A DNA stretch of 64,000 bases from Saprospiraceae bacterium (GCA_016715965.1 JADJXG010000001.1:3415501-3479500), one strand, 5' to 3'. Shown: positions 27,094 to 37,054, counted from the stretch's first letter. Notes: generated by a model not told the origin, from the sequence alone. Program-made: numbers and translations.

Positions 27094-29510
27094 ATTCGGA
27101 GTAGAATTCCAATGGTATAATGTCTTAGTGCCTGAGGGTATAAGCCTTTATAAAAAAGCGTCCCATTGGTTCCACTACCCAAGTATGGATCGGGACTAGC
27201 TTGTTCATCCGATGTAAACCTTGAAAACCATCCATGGGTGCTATATTTTTTGTCCCACAAATTGTAGCACATAACAAACCCATTGATTTCAAGTTTTTTC
27301 CATTTTGTTGTGTAGGCCATTCTAAGGATTCCAATATGATACGCTGGCAACTTGGCTTCATCTGTGCTCGATAAATCAAGATATTGCGAACCAACCCATT
27401 TGTGATGATAATTTAAGATGAGTGGAAATTTCTTCTGCAATTCGCCAAATTTCATTTCTAATCCTGTAAAAAGCAACCAATCCGGCGAGAAAGCCAAATT
27501 CCTATCCAATGCTTCCATTGCTGGTATTGCATTTTCTGGAGCTCCATAATGTGGTATAGTTTCAGTGAAAATTCCAGCCTTATTTGCAGAAAAGTTTGCC
27601 GCACTGGAAAGTGTTAGGCATTTCAAAACTTTGTATAATAAATTTAATTCAATTCCTGTGCGACCCGCCCTTGGGATCTGAACCCGCAAGGGATCTCCGG
27701 TTTCATTCAAAGCGCCGGTCAAGGCCAAATATTGGAAATATTGTAATCGATAAAAATTGAATTTAAAATTAAAGTGGGAATGCTCGAATTGTCCTCCTGC
27801 TTCAAAATCCAATAGATGCTCCTTATTCACGGCTGGACTGGACAATACATCTTCACGATAGGGTTCCCTCTGATAATAACTGGCAGAAGCGGAAAAGTGC
27901 AAGTTTGAACTGGCTTTATATTGAAACGCCGTTTTTGGATTCAGCAATAGGAAATTCCTGGAATATCCTAAATTACCATACCGATCGTCCTTTCCATTGA
28001 TGCGATAGTTTAAAAATCGTCCATGTCCATCCAGCAATAACAAGCAATTATCATTCAACTTAATAGAAGTTTTTGCAAACAATGCCAGCTCAGATTTCAA
28101 TCCCTTGTTACTGTAATAATCATGTCCTAAACCGCTTACTTCTTCCAACCCGATGGAATTCACCCTTCCAAAATGTCTGCCATTGTAATGAGAAAATGAA
28201 AGCCCGTAACTATATTTTCGGTCCAAATTTTGATATTGGTCAAGTCCCATGTAGACATAAGCATAATGATTGTCTAACCATTTTCTCCTAACCAAGTCAA
28301 AATTAGTTTCAGTTGGATGGGTGAGTCCATAATCGAGCAAAAATGCACCCGCTTTGTAGTTTTCATAATACCCATATCCTTTGGTATAGTTTCCATTGAT
28401 TACAAGATTTATACCCTTTTTCATTTCCTGGTGGTAAAATACCTGCAAATGTTTCTGGTTGTATTGATCTACTTCGTCAGGATAAGGTACTCCGGATTTT
28501 TCTCGACCAGCTATGTTGAAGCGTACTAAGGAATCAACATTGAAATAGGAATAAGGTAAACCAAACCATGCTTGTCCGGTCCTCTCTTCACCATCAATAT
28601 AATTTATACGCACACTATTGTGTGAATGAACGATGGCTCCACTCAGAAACAATCCCTTTAAGTCACTTGCCGATCTTTCAATAAAGCCATTCGATTTTTG
28701 TTGACTAAGTCTACCCTCTAGTAAATATTTTCCCTTTAAAAGACCCGAATGTAAATTAAGGCTCCAAAGAGAAGTGTTAAATGAGCCCATTTGGGTTTTC
28801 AATTCAGCAAAAGCTTCAGAGAACACTGTATTCAAATGAATATCTACAGCGGCACCAAACCCACCGGTTCCTGCCCTGCCGGGGACAAAACCTGACAATA
28901 TATCAATACGATCTGAATTACTTATAAGATCCGGGGTATTTACAAAATAAGTCCTGGAAGATTCCTGATCGTTCAGTGGAATTCCGTTAAGATTGACCTG
29001 CACTTGATTGGGATCAATTCCTCTGATTCGAAAACCCGTGTACCCTACCCCATTACCAGCTTCGGACTGCACTTGAACGGATGCTTGTGATTGCAGCAAA
29101 TAAGGAAGGTCTTTTACATCCGCCTTGTTTTTAATTTGCCCAAGATTCAGAGTATTGGAACTTGTGAGCTTATCTGATTCCCAACGACTGCTGATGATAC
29201 TTACCTCATTCAATGAAATAAAATTTTCATTCAATATAATGAACAGCTGATCGGAATCCACTCTTTTCTTAAATATTTTCTGAATTTCCCCATCAAATAT
29301 TACATAAAAGGTAAATTCTGAACCCAAAGTAAATTGAGCTTTAGTTAAACCATTTGTACTGGTTATAAGATGTTGATTGTTCTCAGGAACGTATATTTCA
29401 ACATTTGAAATACCTAAGTTCTTTTCATCTGTGACCTGAATGGTAACATCCACCTGGCAAAAAAGGTCAGAAAATACGAGAAATAGGATTAGAAAATTAA
29501 AAAAATTCAT
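27090..29510 (-). CDS. TonB-dependent outer-membrane receptor, probably for thiamine compounds
   Basis: An 806-residue receptor. The signal peptide (about 1-19, ending LFCQ) is followed by a carboxypeptidase-regulatory-like domain (about 20-95), a plug domain (about 105-240) containing GFRIRGIDPNQVQVNLNG and DRIDILSG, and a 22-strand-type barrel ending ALRHYTIGILLRI. A TPP riboswitch lies 40 bases upstream, which implies uptake of thiamine or a thiamine phosphate across the outer membrane, energised by TonB. The substrate is inferred from the riboswitch. A longer frame to 29552 overlaps the riboswitch and lacks a signal peptide at its start, so the ATG at 29510 is used. No inner-membrane PnuT transporter or thiamine kinase is adjacent, unlike many Bacteroidota thiamine loci. 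Confidence 0.85.
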   Translation of the reverse strand: MNFFNFLILFLVFSDLFCQVDVTIQVTDEKNLGISNVEIYVPENNQHLITSTNGLTKAQFTLGSEFTFYVIFDGEIQKIFKKRVDSDQLFIILNENFISLNEVSIISSRWESDKLTSSNTLNLGQIKNKADVKDLPYLLQSQASVQVQSEAGNGVGYTGFRIRGIDPNQVQVNLNGIPLNDQESSRTYFVNTPDLISNSDRIDILSGFVPGRAGTGGFGAAVDIHLNTVFSEAFAELKTQMGSFNTSLWSLNLHSGLLKGKYLLEGRLSQQKSNGFIERSASDLKGLFLSGAIVHSHNSVRINYIDGEERTGQAWFGLPYSYFNVDSLVRFNIAGREKSGVPYPDEVDQYNQKHLQVFYHQEMKKGINLVINGNYTKGYGYYENYKAGAFLLDYGLTHPTETNFDLVRRKWLDNHYAYVYMGLDQYQNLDRKYSYGLSFSHYNGRHFGRVNSIGLEEVSGLGHDYYSNKGLKSELALFAKTSIKLNDNCLLLLDGHGRFLNYRINGKDDRYGNLGYSRNFLLLNPKTAFQYKASSNLHFSASASYYQREPYREDVLSSPAVNKEHLLDFEAGGQFEHSHFNFKFNFYRLQYFQYLALTGALNETGDPLRVQIPRAGRTGIELNLLYKVLKCLTLSSAANFSANKAGIFTETIPHYGAPENAIPAMEALDRNLAFSPDWLLFTGLEMKFGELQKKFPLILNYHHKWVGSQYLDLSSTDEAKLPAYHIGILRMAYTTKWKKLEINGFVMCYNLWDKKYSTHGWFSRFTSDEQASPDPYLGSGTNGTLFYKGLYPQALRHYTIGILLRI

Positions 29511-29549
29511 GTTGCAACAATGTTTAAATTGAGTTGCTGCAATAGAACA

Positions 29550-29631
29550 CATACTCCCTTACCGGAATTACCCGGTCAGGTTCTATGGGTATTATCTCAG
29601 CCGGTGAGTAATCACTGATGCGGCACCCCAA
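29550..29631 (-). promoter_or_regulatory. TPP (thiamine pyrophosphate) riboswitch
   Basis: The minus strand contains the THI-element signatures in the right order: GGGGTGCC near 29631, CTGAGATAATACCC, GAACCTGACCGGGTAA and a closing GTAAGGGAGT near 29553. A variable stem (GTGATTACTCAC) lies between the first two. Binding of TPP should reduce expression of the TonB-dependent receptor. Between the aptamer and the start codon GCAAC and GTTGC (next to the ATG) can pair, a possible expression platform that would hide the start. Confidence 0.93.
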
Positions 29632-29647
29632 TTATGATTGCTCAAAA

Positions 29648-30160
29648 TTAAAGCTCTTTTAGAAATCTCCTGATAAAAATTTCAGTTTTGCTGATTCGTT
29701 TGGCGCCAACTCCACTCACAATTTGAAAATTACATTTATGGCTCAAAATAAATTCCAAATAGATTTTGAACAATGGCATTCTCCAATTGGGATGTTCTCT
29801 TAAGGGATCAAAAATCCAAGGTACATCAGGATAGCAAATCAAATAGAGGGATGGAGGGTGCTCTTTCCAAAGTTTCAACAACTCATGATCCATTTTTCCA
29901 AATTTCACTTTTTGCCAAATAAGGTAGGTTAACAAATCCCCATCTTCAAACAACAATGCATCATTTTGATCCAGTTCCATAGCATTAATATGTTGCCGTA
30001 CAGCCATTTGTGAGATTGAATGAAAGGTATAGTCTGGACCATGCTCTGATAGAAAGAGACGACTATATTCAATATTCAGCTTACCTTTGTATCGATGAGA
30101 AAAAAGGACAGCTAGACTGGTTTTTCCTGTAGATTCAGGGCCGGTAAAAACAATTCTCAT
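29648..30160 (-). CDS. NadR-like AAA/P-loop kinase (ribosylnicotinamide-kinase family)
   Basis: A 170-residue cytosolic protein beginning MRIVFTGPESTGKTS, a P-loop (GPESTGKTS) typical of the C-terminal kinase domain of NadR and the AAA_28 family. Later segments EYSRLFL, LLFEDGDLLTYLIW and REHPNWR fit the family's active site and lid. The family phosphorylates nicotinamide riboside, but members also occur in thiamine and other vitamin loci. The TPP riboswitch starts about 16 bases after its stop codon, so the riboswitch acts downstream of it. The longest frame starts at a TTG (30166); the ATG at 30160 is preferred. Specific substrate is uncertain. Confidence 0.7.
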   Translation of the reverse strand: MRIVFTGPESTGKTSLAVLFSHRYKGKLNIEYSRLFLSEHGPDYTFHSISQMAVRQHINAMELDQNDALLFEDGDLLTYLIWQKVKFGKMDHELLKLWKEHPPSLYLICYPDVPWIFDPLREHPNWRMPLFKIYLEFILSHKCNFQIVSGVGAKRISKTEIFIRRFLKEL

Positions 30161-30190
30161 TGCCAAGCATTAAATTTAGAAGATTTCAGA

Positions 30191-30748
30191 ATGCACGATA
30201 TTGAGCCATATTACTATTGGAGAGGTCTGTACGATAGCGAAGAAGATGAGAAATCACCCTTTGCAGGACAGGTTCATTCAGAATTTGAATATGCCAACAA
30301 AATATATAATTTCCTCCTTCATCCCCAATGGGATAATTTTGGTTCCGCAAATTTATACATAAAACTCTTATATGTCGATTATGAACAAGGTTTTGCCATT
30401 ATGGAGTTAATTGGAGAGTGGAATGATTGTATCGAAAATGATGTCATGTATCTAAAAAGGAATGTTATTGACAAAATGCTGAGTGAGCAAGTCTATAAAT
30501 ATATCCTTATCTGTGAAAACGTACTAAATTTTCATGGATCCGATGATTGCTATTATGAGGAATGGAAAGAGGATATTGAAGAATATGAAGGTTGGATTTG
30601 CCTCTTGAATATTTTGCCGCATGTTGAAGAGGAAATGAGACGGACGATGATACAATATCACATAAATCTTGGTGGCAAATTCAATGAAGTCCATTGGAGG
30701 AAATTAAATCCACAAATGCTCTTTGAATTTATTGAATCTAAAATTTAA
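30191..30748 (+). CDS. conserved-looking hypothetical protein, acidic, first gene of the era-der operon
   Basis: A 185-residue acidic, tyrosine- and tryptophan-rich cytosolic protein with no signal peptide or membrane segment. It starts MHDIEPYYYWRGLYDSEEDE. I recognise no domain or catalytic motif. It lies three bases before era, so it is almost certainly in the same transcript. It is transcribed divergently from the NadR-like kinase, 30 bases away. Position next to era hints at a link to ribosome assembly or a stress response, but the sequence itself does not show this. Confidence 0.7.
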   Translation: MHDIEPYYYWRGLYDSEEDEKSPFAGQVHSEFEYANKIYNFLLHPQWDNFGSANLYIKLLYVDYEQGFAIMELIGEWNDCIENDVMYLKRNVIDKMLSEQVYKYILICENVLNFHGSDDCYYEEWKEDIEEYEGWICLLNILPHVEEEMRRTMIQYHINLGGKFNEVHWRKLNPQMLFEFIESKI

Positions 30749-30751
30749 AAG

Positions 30752-31645
30752 ATGCCACAATCCGGTTTTGTAAGTATTATTGGTTTACCTAATAGTGGCA
30801 AATCCACGCTTGTGAATGCTTTAAGCGAAGGAAAACTAAGTATTGTTTCTCCTAAACCTCAAACAACACGTCAAAGAGTCTTTTCAATTGTCACAAAACA
30901 GGATATGCAGATTATATATTCTGATACCCCTGGCTGGATTCTTGATGCCAAATATCCGCTGCATCAATTGATGAATGAACGTGTATTTGAATCATTTACG
31001 GACGCTGATCTAATACTATTGTTGATCGATGGACCGGTTGGATTGGATGATTTTACCAAAATTCACAATCTTACCAAAAAAATTAACCATTTGGCTAAAT
31101 TAGTGGTTATTAACAAAATGGATCTGATGTCTCCCTCCCAAATTGAACATTTGGTTTCAGGAATTAATAAAATGGAATCAAGTCTGCCTGTTTTCGTTTT
31201 ATCTGCAAAAACAGGCACAGGGCTCAATGATCTAAGATCAAAAATCGAGGAAATGATACCAGAACATCCATTCTATTTTCCCGAAGACATAATCAGTGAT
31301 AAACCCATCAGATTTTTTATTTCGGAACTGATCAGAGAACAAATTATGTACCAATACAAAGATGAAATTCCTTATTCAATCTTCGTAGAAGTCACTAGCT
31401 GTAAAGGGGTTGATGAATCTTTACCCCTCGCAAAAATAGAGGCAACCATTCATGTAGCAAAGGAAAGTCAGGTATCCATCTTGCTTGGAAAAGCAGGCTC
31501 AAAAATAAAAGCACTTGGCATAGGTGCCAGAATTGAAATTGAGAAATTTCTTGGACAAAAGGTCTATTTGGGTTTAAGTGTTAAATTAAAAAAAGACTGG
31601 CGCAACAATCCAGACTTTATCGAAAAATCAGGTATCTTAAGATGA
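30752..31645 (+). CDS. era: ribosome-assembly GTPase Era
   Basis: A 297-residue GTPase. Its G1 motif is GLPNSGKST (residues 8-16), the G2 region has PKPQTTRQR, G3 is DTPGW and G4 is NKMD. The C-terminal KH domain includes ILLGKAGSKIKALGIGARIEIEKF read in pieces, and the end KDWRNN is typical. Era binds 16S rRNA and helps mature the small ribosomal subunit. Length is normal. The stop codon overlaps the start of der by four bases (ATGA), so the two genes are translationally coupled, a pairing that suits their shared role in ribosome biogenesis. Confidence 0.96.
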   Translation: MPQSGFVSIIGLPNSGKSTLVNALSEGKLSIVSPKPQTTRQRVFSIVTKQDMQIIYSDTPGWILDAKYPLHQLMNERVFESFTDADLILLLIDGPVGLDDFTKIHNLTKKINHLAKLVVINKMDLMSPSQIEHLVSGINKMESSLPVFVLSAKTGTGLNDLRSKIEEMIPEHPFYFPEDIISDKPIRFFISELIREQIMYQYKDEIPYSIFVEVTSCKGVDESLPLAKIEATIHVAKESQVSILLGKAGSKIKALGIGARIEIEKFLGQKVYLGLSVKLKKDWRNNPDFIEKSGILR

Positions 31646-32943
31646 GATTTACAGCAGCTATTGTAGGCAGACCAAATGTAGGCAAATCCACTCTATTTAA
31701 TAGGTTGGTGGGCAAGAGAAAATCCATTGTAGACAATTTTAGCGGCGTTACAAGAGATCGGATTTACGATCAGGCTGATTGGAATGGTAAATCATTTTTT
31801 GTCGTCGATACCGGAGGATTTGTTGCTCATTCAGATGATATTTTCGAGAAGCAAATTAGAAGGCAAGTTGAAATCGCCATCGAAGAATCAAGTGTTATAC
31901 TTTACATGGTAGATGTAACCACAGGAATTACAGATCTTGATGAAATGGTGGTCAAGATGCTGAGAAAGGTAAAAAAGAAAAAAATTCTAATCGTAAATAA
32001 GGTAGACAACCATGAAAGATTGATGCTTGCTCAGGAATTTTGGAAACTTGGGTTTGACAATATGTTTTGCATTTCGTCTATTACAGGCAGTGGCACAGGT
32101 GAACTATTGGATGAAATTGCCAAAATGGTACCAGATGAAGAACTAACGATGCCAAACATTCCAAAATTTGCAATTATAGGTCAACCCAATGTTGGTAAAT
32201 CTTCTTTAATTAATGTTTTTCTGGGCGATGAGCGTCATGTTGTAACAGAAATAGCCGGCACTACCAGAGATCCTGTCCATTCCGAATACAATAAATTTGG
32301 AAAAAACTTTATGTTGATTGATACTGCTGGTGTTAGAAAAAAAGCCAAGGTACATGAAGATCTTGAGTTTTATTCTGTCATCAGGGCCATTCGTTCTATT
32401 GAAGAAGCCGATGTATGTTTTTTAGTGATTGATGCCACCATGGGTATTGAATCCCAAGATATGGAATTGGTATCACATGTCATAAAGAAAAACAAAGGAT
32501 TGGTTATATTAATCAATAAATGGGATTTAGTGCAAAAAGAAACGAATTCGGCAAGAGATTTTGAAAAAAATATCAAAGCAAAATTGGCTCCGTTCACCGA
32601 TGTACCCATTTTATTCATATCAGCTTTGGAAAAGCAAAGGGTTTTTCAGGCGATTGAAAAAGGGCTTGAAGTATATGAAAACAGAAGTAGAAAAATCAAA
32701 ACTTCGGAATTAAATGATAAAATGCTGGAAGCCATTGCAAAAATACCCCCGCCTTCATACCGGAATCACCTTATAAAAATTAAATACATGACCCAAATTG
32801 ATAAGGAATATCCTGTGTTTGCATTTTTTGCCAATTATCCCGACCAAATAAAAGCTAGTTATAAACAGTTTTTAGAAAACCAATTGCGCAGCTTGTTTAA
32901 TTTTAATGGAGTTCCTGTTCGATTAATTTTTAAAGAAAAATAA
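31642..32943 (+). CDS. der: tandem GTPase Der (EngA), 50S ribosome assembly
   Basis: A 433-residue protein with two consecutive GTPase domains and a KH-like C-terminal domain. The first P-loop is GRPNVGKST (residues 8-16) with DTGGF and NKVD; the second is GQPNVGKSS with DTAGV and NKWD. Der associates with the large ribosomal subunit and is essential in most bacteria. Length and motifs are normal. The next gene begins directly after the stop codon (TAAATG), showing a tight operon. Confidence 0.97.
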   Translation: MRFTAAIVGRPNVGKSTLFNRLVGKRKSIVDNFSGVTRDRIYDQADWNGKSFFVVDTGGFVAHSDDIFEKQIRRQVEIAIEESSVILYMVDVTTGITDLDEMVVKMLRKVKKKKILIVNKVDNHERLMLAQEFWKLGFDNMFCISSITGSGTGELLDEIAKMVPDEELTMPNIPKFAIIGQPNVGKSSLINVFLGDERHVVTEIAGTTRDPVHSEYNKFGKNFMLIDTAGVRKKAKVHEDLEFYSVIRAIRSIEEADVCFLVIDATMGIESQDMELVSHVIKKNKGLVILINKWDLVQKETNSARDFEKNIKAKLAPFTDVPILFISALEKQRVFQAIEKGLEVYENRSRKIKTSELNDKMLEAIAKIPPPSYRNHLIKIKYMTQIDKEYPVFAFFANYPDQIKASYKQFLENQLRSLFNFNGVPVRLIFKEK

Positions 32944-33492
32944 ATGCAATTTGAAAATACTTTTATTGATGGATTAGTGGTCCTAACGCCAAAAGTTTTT
33001 CATGATGATCGAGGTAGTTTTTTTGAAAGTTATCATTACAATTTTTTAAATAAACATTTCAAAGATTTGAATTTCGTGCAAGACAATGAGGCTTCATCCA
33101 AATATGGAGTTGTAAGAGGTCTTCATTTCCAGCTTAATCCATATGCCCAAACGAAATTGGTAAGGGTTCCATATGGAAAGATTCTGGATGTTGCTGTTGA
33201 TCTCAGAAAAGACAGTCAAACCTATGGAAAGTATTTCAGTCTAGAACTTAGTGATGACAATAAGAAACAATTATTAATACCGAAGGGATTTGCCCATGGC
33301 TATTCTGTATTATCTGAAAAAGCCATCGTTCATTACAAATGCGATGAGTTCTATCATCCAGAATGCGAAGGAGGTATTCATCCTTTAGATGTATCTTTAA
33401 ATATTGATTGGAAAATCAAGAAAAACGAGATGATCATTTCGCAAAAGGATTTGAATCTTTCCAGCTTTAAAACCTTTTTATCAAATGCGTAA
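32944..33492 (+). CDS. rfbC: dTDP-4-dehydrorhamnose 3,5-epimerase
   Basis: A 182-residue cupin-fold enzyme. The family motifs are clear: VRGLHFQLNP with the catalytic histidine, TKLVRVPYGKILDVAVDLR, PKGFAHGYSV, and YKCDEFYHPECEGG. It converts dTDP-4-keto-6-deoxyglucose to the L-rhamnose-configured intermediate in the cytosol. It directly follows der and overlaps rfbD by eight bases, so the last two rhamnose steps are made together. The genes for the first two steps (rfbA, rfbB) are not in this window. Confidence 0.95.
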   Translation: MQFENTFIDGLVVLTPKVFHDDRGSFFESYHYNFLNKHFKDLNFVQDNEASSKYGVVRGLHFQLNPYAQTKLVRVPYGKILDVAVDLRKDSQTYGKYFSLELSDDNKKQLLIPKGFAHGYSVLSEKAIVHYKCDEFYHPECEGGIHPLDVSLNIDWKIKKNEMIISQKDLNLSSFKTFLSNA

Positions 33493-34357
33493 AATTCTGG
33501 TAACAGGTGCCAGCGGACAATTAGGACAAGAATTAAATGTCCTACAATCTCCCTTAAACTATACTTTTTATAAAAGACAAGATTGGCCCATTGAAGATTA
33601 CGCAAAAACAGACCGGATTCTTTCAAAAGAACAACCTGCACTTTTGATCAATCTTGCAGCTTATACAAAAGTGGATCTGGCTGAAGAAGACCAAAAAAAT
33701 TGTTTTAATATCAATAGGGATGCTGCCGCAAATTTGGCACTCAAATGTCTAGAGTATGGTACTCAATTCATCCATTTGTCAAGTGACTATGTTTTTCATA
33801 AATCGTCAGGTCCACCTTCAAAACCAGATTCCCCAAAAAATCCGGAAGGGGTTTATGCTAAATCCAAGTCAGAAGCAGAAGATCTCATCCTACAATACAA
33901 TCCAGATTCTATTATCATCAGAAGTAGCTGGATCTACTCCACATTTGGCCACAACTTTGTGAAGACCATGTTAAGAGTGTCCCAAACAAAAAATACAATC
34001 AGAGTTGTCAACGATCAAGTTGGTTCTCCTACCTATGGTTCTGATTTGGCTCATTTTTTGGATCATATTTCTCAACTTTTCCTTCAACATCAAATCTGGC
34101 ACCAAGGGATTCACCATTATTCGAATCATGGTCAGATAAGTTGGTATGACTTTGCTTTAAAAATATTTGAGTTGGCCAACATAGAAATCGAAGTAGTACC
34201 GATTTCTTCAGAATCTTTAGGTGCAAAAGCTCCCAGACCAAATTACAGTGTTTTAGATTGTTCTCAAACAGAAACTATTTTTAAAATAAAAATACCATAC
34301 TGGCAAGAAAGCTTAAAAATATGTTTAAAAAAACTTTTGGAAAATAGTGCTGTATGA
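33485..34357 (+). CDS. rfbD: dTDP-4-dehydrorhamnose reductase
   Basis: A 290-residue short-chain dehydrogenase-like enzyme that makes dTDP-L-rhamnose using NAD(P)H. It has the nucleotide-binding motif GASGQLGQEL at the N-terminus, the segment NLAAYTKVDLAEED, the serine-containing LSSDYVFH, and the catalytic YAKSKSEAE (Y-x3-K). Rhamnose is used for surface polysaccharide and for glycosylation of surface proteins. The start lies inside the end of rfbC, and the stop codon overlaps the start of the following surface-protein gene by four bases. Confidence 0.95.
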   Translation: MRKILVTGASGQLGQELNVLQSPLNYTFYKRQDWPIEDYAKTDRILSKEQPALLINLAAYTKVDLAEEDQKNCFNINRDAAANLALKCLEYGTQFIHLSSDYVFHKSSGPPSKPDSPKNPEGVYAKSKSEAEDLILQYNPDSIIIRSSWIYSTFGHNFVKTMLRVSQTKNTIRVVNDQVGSPTYGSDLAHFLDHISQLFLQHQIWHQGIHHYSNHGQISWYDFALKIFELANIEIEVVPISSESLGAKAPRPNYSVLDCSQTETIFKIKIPYWQESLKICLKKLLENSAV

Positions 34358-37053
34358 AATTGAATTTCCTTTTACTGTTTTTCATACTAATATTTATCCC
34401 TTTCTCTACTTTCGCCACGCACAATCGGGCCGGAGAAATAACTTATCGTCAAACAGGTGATTTAAGTGTGATTGCTACACTCATCACCTACACTAAAACG
34501 GAAAGCGCCTCAGCTGACAGAGACACTATTACCATATTCTGGGGAGATGGAACGAGTACTAATGTTAAAAGATCAAATGGAAACGGAACAGAACTCGCAA
34601 ATAGTGTTAAAAAAAACATTTACATTGCAGCACACACCTACCCAGGAAGAGGAACATACAATATTAGTATGATTGATCCTAACAGAATTGCAGATATTCT
34701 TAATGTAGATCCACCCAATAGTATAAATATTCCATTTTTTATACAAAGCACGGTTACATTATTTAATACAACGTTCCAAGGAATAAATAACTCACCGATT
34801 TTGCTAAATGATCCGATAGGTATAGCCTGTCTTGGCCAAGTCTTCATTCATAATCCCTCTGCTTATGACATTGATGGTGATAGTCTTGGCTTCTCAATAA
34901 CTACTCCTTTTATGGATTTCAACACTCCTGTTCCCAATTATTTACTTCCAAATTTAATCAATCCAGGACCCAACAATTTACTTAATTTGGACAGCAGGAC
35001 TGGTACATTAATCTGGCAATCACCCCAAAGAGCCGGAGAATACAATATAGCAATAGAGATTTCAGAATACAGACGTGGCATAAAAATTGGTTCTGTAATA
35101 AGGGATATGCAAATTCTGGTTCTTGAAAATTGCAAAAACAATTCACCACCAACCATTGCTGGAATAAAAGATACCTGTGTCATTGCAGGCGCATTGCTTG
35201 ATTTAAATTACATTATAGATGATATAAATAAGGGATCTAGGGGAGGAAGAGTAAAAATAGAAACTGGAGGGGGAGCCATGCAGGTTAAAAATCCAGCCAT
35301 AGCCACATTTGAAAAAAATTATCAAAACCCGATTCAAGTATTAAATATTAAATGGCAGACAGCTTGTGAACATGTTCAGAATGAATATTATTCCATTTTT
35401 ATTCAAGTCACGGATGATTATTATGATACAACAGGCCTTAGCACTATTTTAACTCTGCGTATAAAAGTCACTGCACCACCACCTACTAACCTGATTGGTT
35501 TGGCAGGAAATAATGAAATCGAACTATTTTGGGATGAACCCTATGACTGCGATAGCATAAGTAGTGAATTGCGAGGATTCTCGGTTTGGAGGTCAGAAAA
35601 AAGTCAAATAATTACTCAAGATATTTGCGAACCTGGGCTTGAAAAAAGTGCTTATGAAAGAATTGCATACCTTACCTATCAAAGTAAGGATAATCGATTG
35701 TACTTCAAAGACAGCTCGGTCCAAAAAGGTGTATCATATTGTTATCGAGTGCAAGCGGAATTCAGCAAATTAAGCCCTTCAGGTTTTCCATTTAATTTTT
35801 CGCCGTCATTGGCTTCAAATGAAACTTGCACCTATCTTTCTGATGACAAACCCGTCCTTTTAAATGTAGACGTGATTAAGACTGACACCGGAAATGGGCA
35901 AATCATGATTAAATGGGCAAAACCAGATTTTGAAAAGTTTGATACCGCTCAACATAATCCACCTTATCAAATCAACATAAGAAGAAGTTCAGACAAGACA
36001 AATTGGTCTGACATTCAAAATGTACAGATAAATTCATTGCTTGAGTTTATCGATACAGTGAAAGTTGACAGCCATTTAAATACACTAAATATTTCATACT
36101 ATTATCAGGTTGAAATTATGTCAATTGACGGATACAAAGCAGCATCCAGCATAGCGCAATCCGTTTTTATTCTACCCTCCATTCAAAACATTAGCATTCA
36201 ATTGACATGGAATGAGATCACTCCATGGAATAATTATTTATACCGTATTTTTAGAAAGTCAATTCTTTCTCCAAATTACGAGGAAATCGGAACCATGGCT
36301 CAAAAATTATTTATAGACTTCAATGTACTATTTGGAGAAACATATTGTTATTACGTCCTATCTGAGGGCGAGTATGCAAATTTGGCTTTTACAAAGCCCT
36401 TACTGAATCATTCTCAGGAAATTTGCATTCTTATGCAAGACACTTCTGCACCTTGTTGTCCAAAACTTTTAGTCGAAGGCCCATGTGGGTCCGACCAATC
36501 TTCCCAGCGAAATTATAACATTCTCAGGTGGAATAATCCAAATATATCCTGCGAATCGCAAGATGTGTCCGGGTACCGAATCTATGTGGAAAGAGCCGAT
36601 GGAAATACTGAACTCCTCATTGAAATCAATGACCCAAGTACCATTGTCTATCAGCATGATTTTACTTTAAATGAACCAATCTGTTATATCATAAAATCTA
36701 TTGACACCACTGGATTAGAATGTTTACTTTCTGAGAAAATGTGTGTTGAATATTGCCCGGAATACATATTGCCAAATACTTTTACACCTGACAATGATGG
36801 CGCAAATGACCTCTTTAAACCCATTAAAAACCAATTTATTCAAAAAGTAGAGTTTTCAGTAATTAACCGTTGGGGGCAAAGTGTTTTTAGTACGAACCAT
36901 CCCTCCATTTTATGGGACGGAACAGACCATGATGGTAAAAAATTGAGTGATGGTGTATATTACTACCAATGTAAAATAGTTCCTTATCCAAATCAATTGG
37001 GAATCGGGGAACAAGTGTTGACAGGTTTTATTGAATTAATTACCAGAAAATAA
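34354..37053 (+). CDS. T9SS type B surface protein with fibronectin/Ig-like modules
   Basis: An 899-residue secreted protein. A signal peptide (ending STFAT) is followed by an N-terminal domain starting THNRAGEITYRQTG, also seen in gliding-motility-associated proteins and in the 54630-58274 product, then cadherin-like and several fibronectin-type modules. The C-terminal ~95 residues form the type B sorting domain with LPNTFTPDNDGANDLFKP, NRWGQSVFS, and DGVYYYQCK. It should be exported by the type IX system. It is embedded in a housekeeping operon: four bases overlap with rfbD and one base separates it from ribE, which is unusual for a large surface protein. Function is probably surface adhesion or gliding. 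Confidence 0.87.
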   Translation: MKLNFLLLFFILIFIPFSTFATHNRAGEITYRQTGDLSVIATLITYTKTESASADRDTITIFWGDGTSTNVKRSNGNGTELANSVKKNIYIAAHTYPGRGTYNISMIDPNRIADILNVDPPNSINIPFFIQSTVTLFNTTFQGINNSPILLNDPIGIACLGQVFIHNPSAYDIDGDSLGFSITTPFMDFNTPVPNYLLPNLINPGPNNLLNLDSRTGTLIWQSPQRAGEYNIAIEISEYRRGIKIGSVIRDMQILVLENCKNNSPPTIAGIKDTCVIAGALLDLNYIIDDINKGSRGGRVKIETGGGAMQVKNPAIATFEKNYQNPIQVLNIKWQTACEHVQNEYYSIFIQVTDDYYDTTGLSTILTLRIKVTAPPPTNLIGLAGNNEIELFWDEPYDCDSISSELRGFSVWRSEKSQIITQDICEPGLEKSAYERIAYLTYQSKDNRLYFKDSSVQKGVSYCYRVQAEFSKLSPSGFPFNFSPSLASNETCTYLSDDKPVLLNVDVIKTDTGNGQIMIKWAKPDFEKFDTAQHNPPYQINIRRSSDKTNWSDIQNVQINSLLEFIDTVKVDSHLNTLNISYYYQVEIMSIDGYKAASSIAQSVFILPSIQNISIQLTWNEITPWNNYLYRIFRKSILSPNYEEIGTMAQKLFIDFNVLFGETYCYYVLSEGEYANLAFTKPLLNHSQEICILMQDTSAPCCPKLLVEGPCGSDQSSQRNYNILRWNNPNISCESQDVSGYRIYVERADGNTELLIEINDPSTIVYQHDFTLNEPICYIIKSIDTTGLECLLSEKMCVEYCPEYILPNTFTPDNDGANDLFKPIKNQFIQKVEFSVINRWGQSVFSTNHPSILWDGTDHDGKKLSDGVYYYQCKIVPYPNQLGIGEQVLTGFIELITRK

Positions 37054-37054
37054 G

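Noticed and set aside
29511..29552. Longer start of the TonB-dependent receptor at 29552
   Set aside because: It would overlap the 3' end of the TPP riboswitch and put 14 residues in front of a clear signal peptide.
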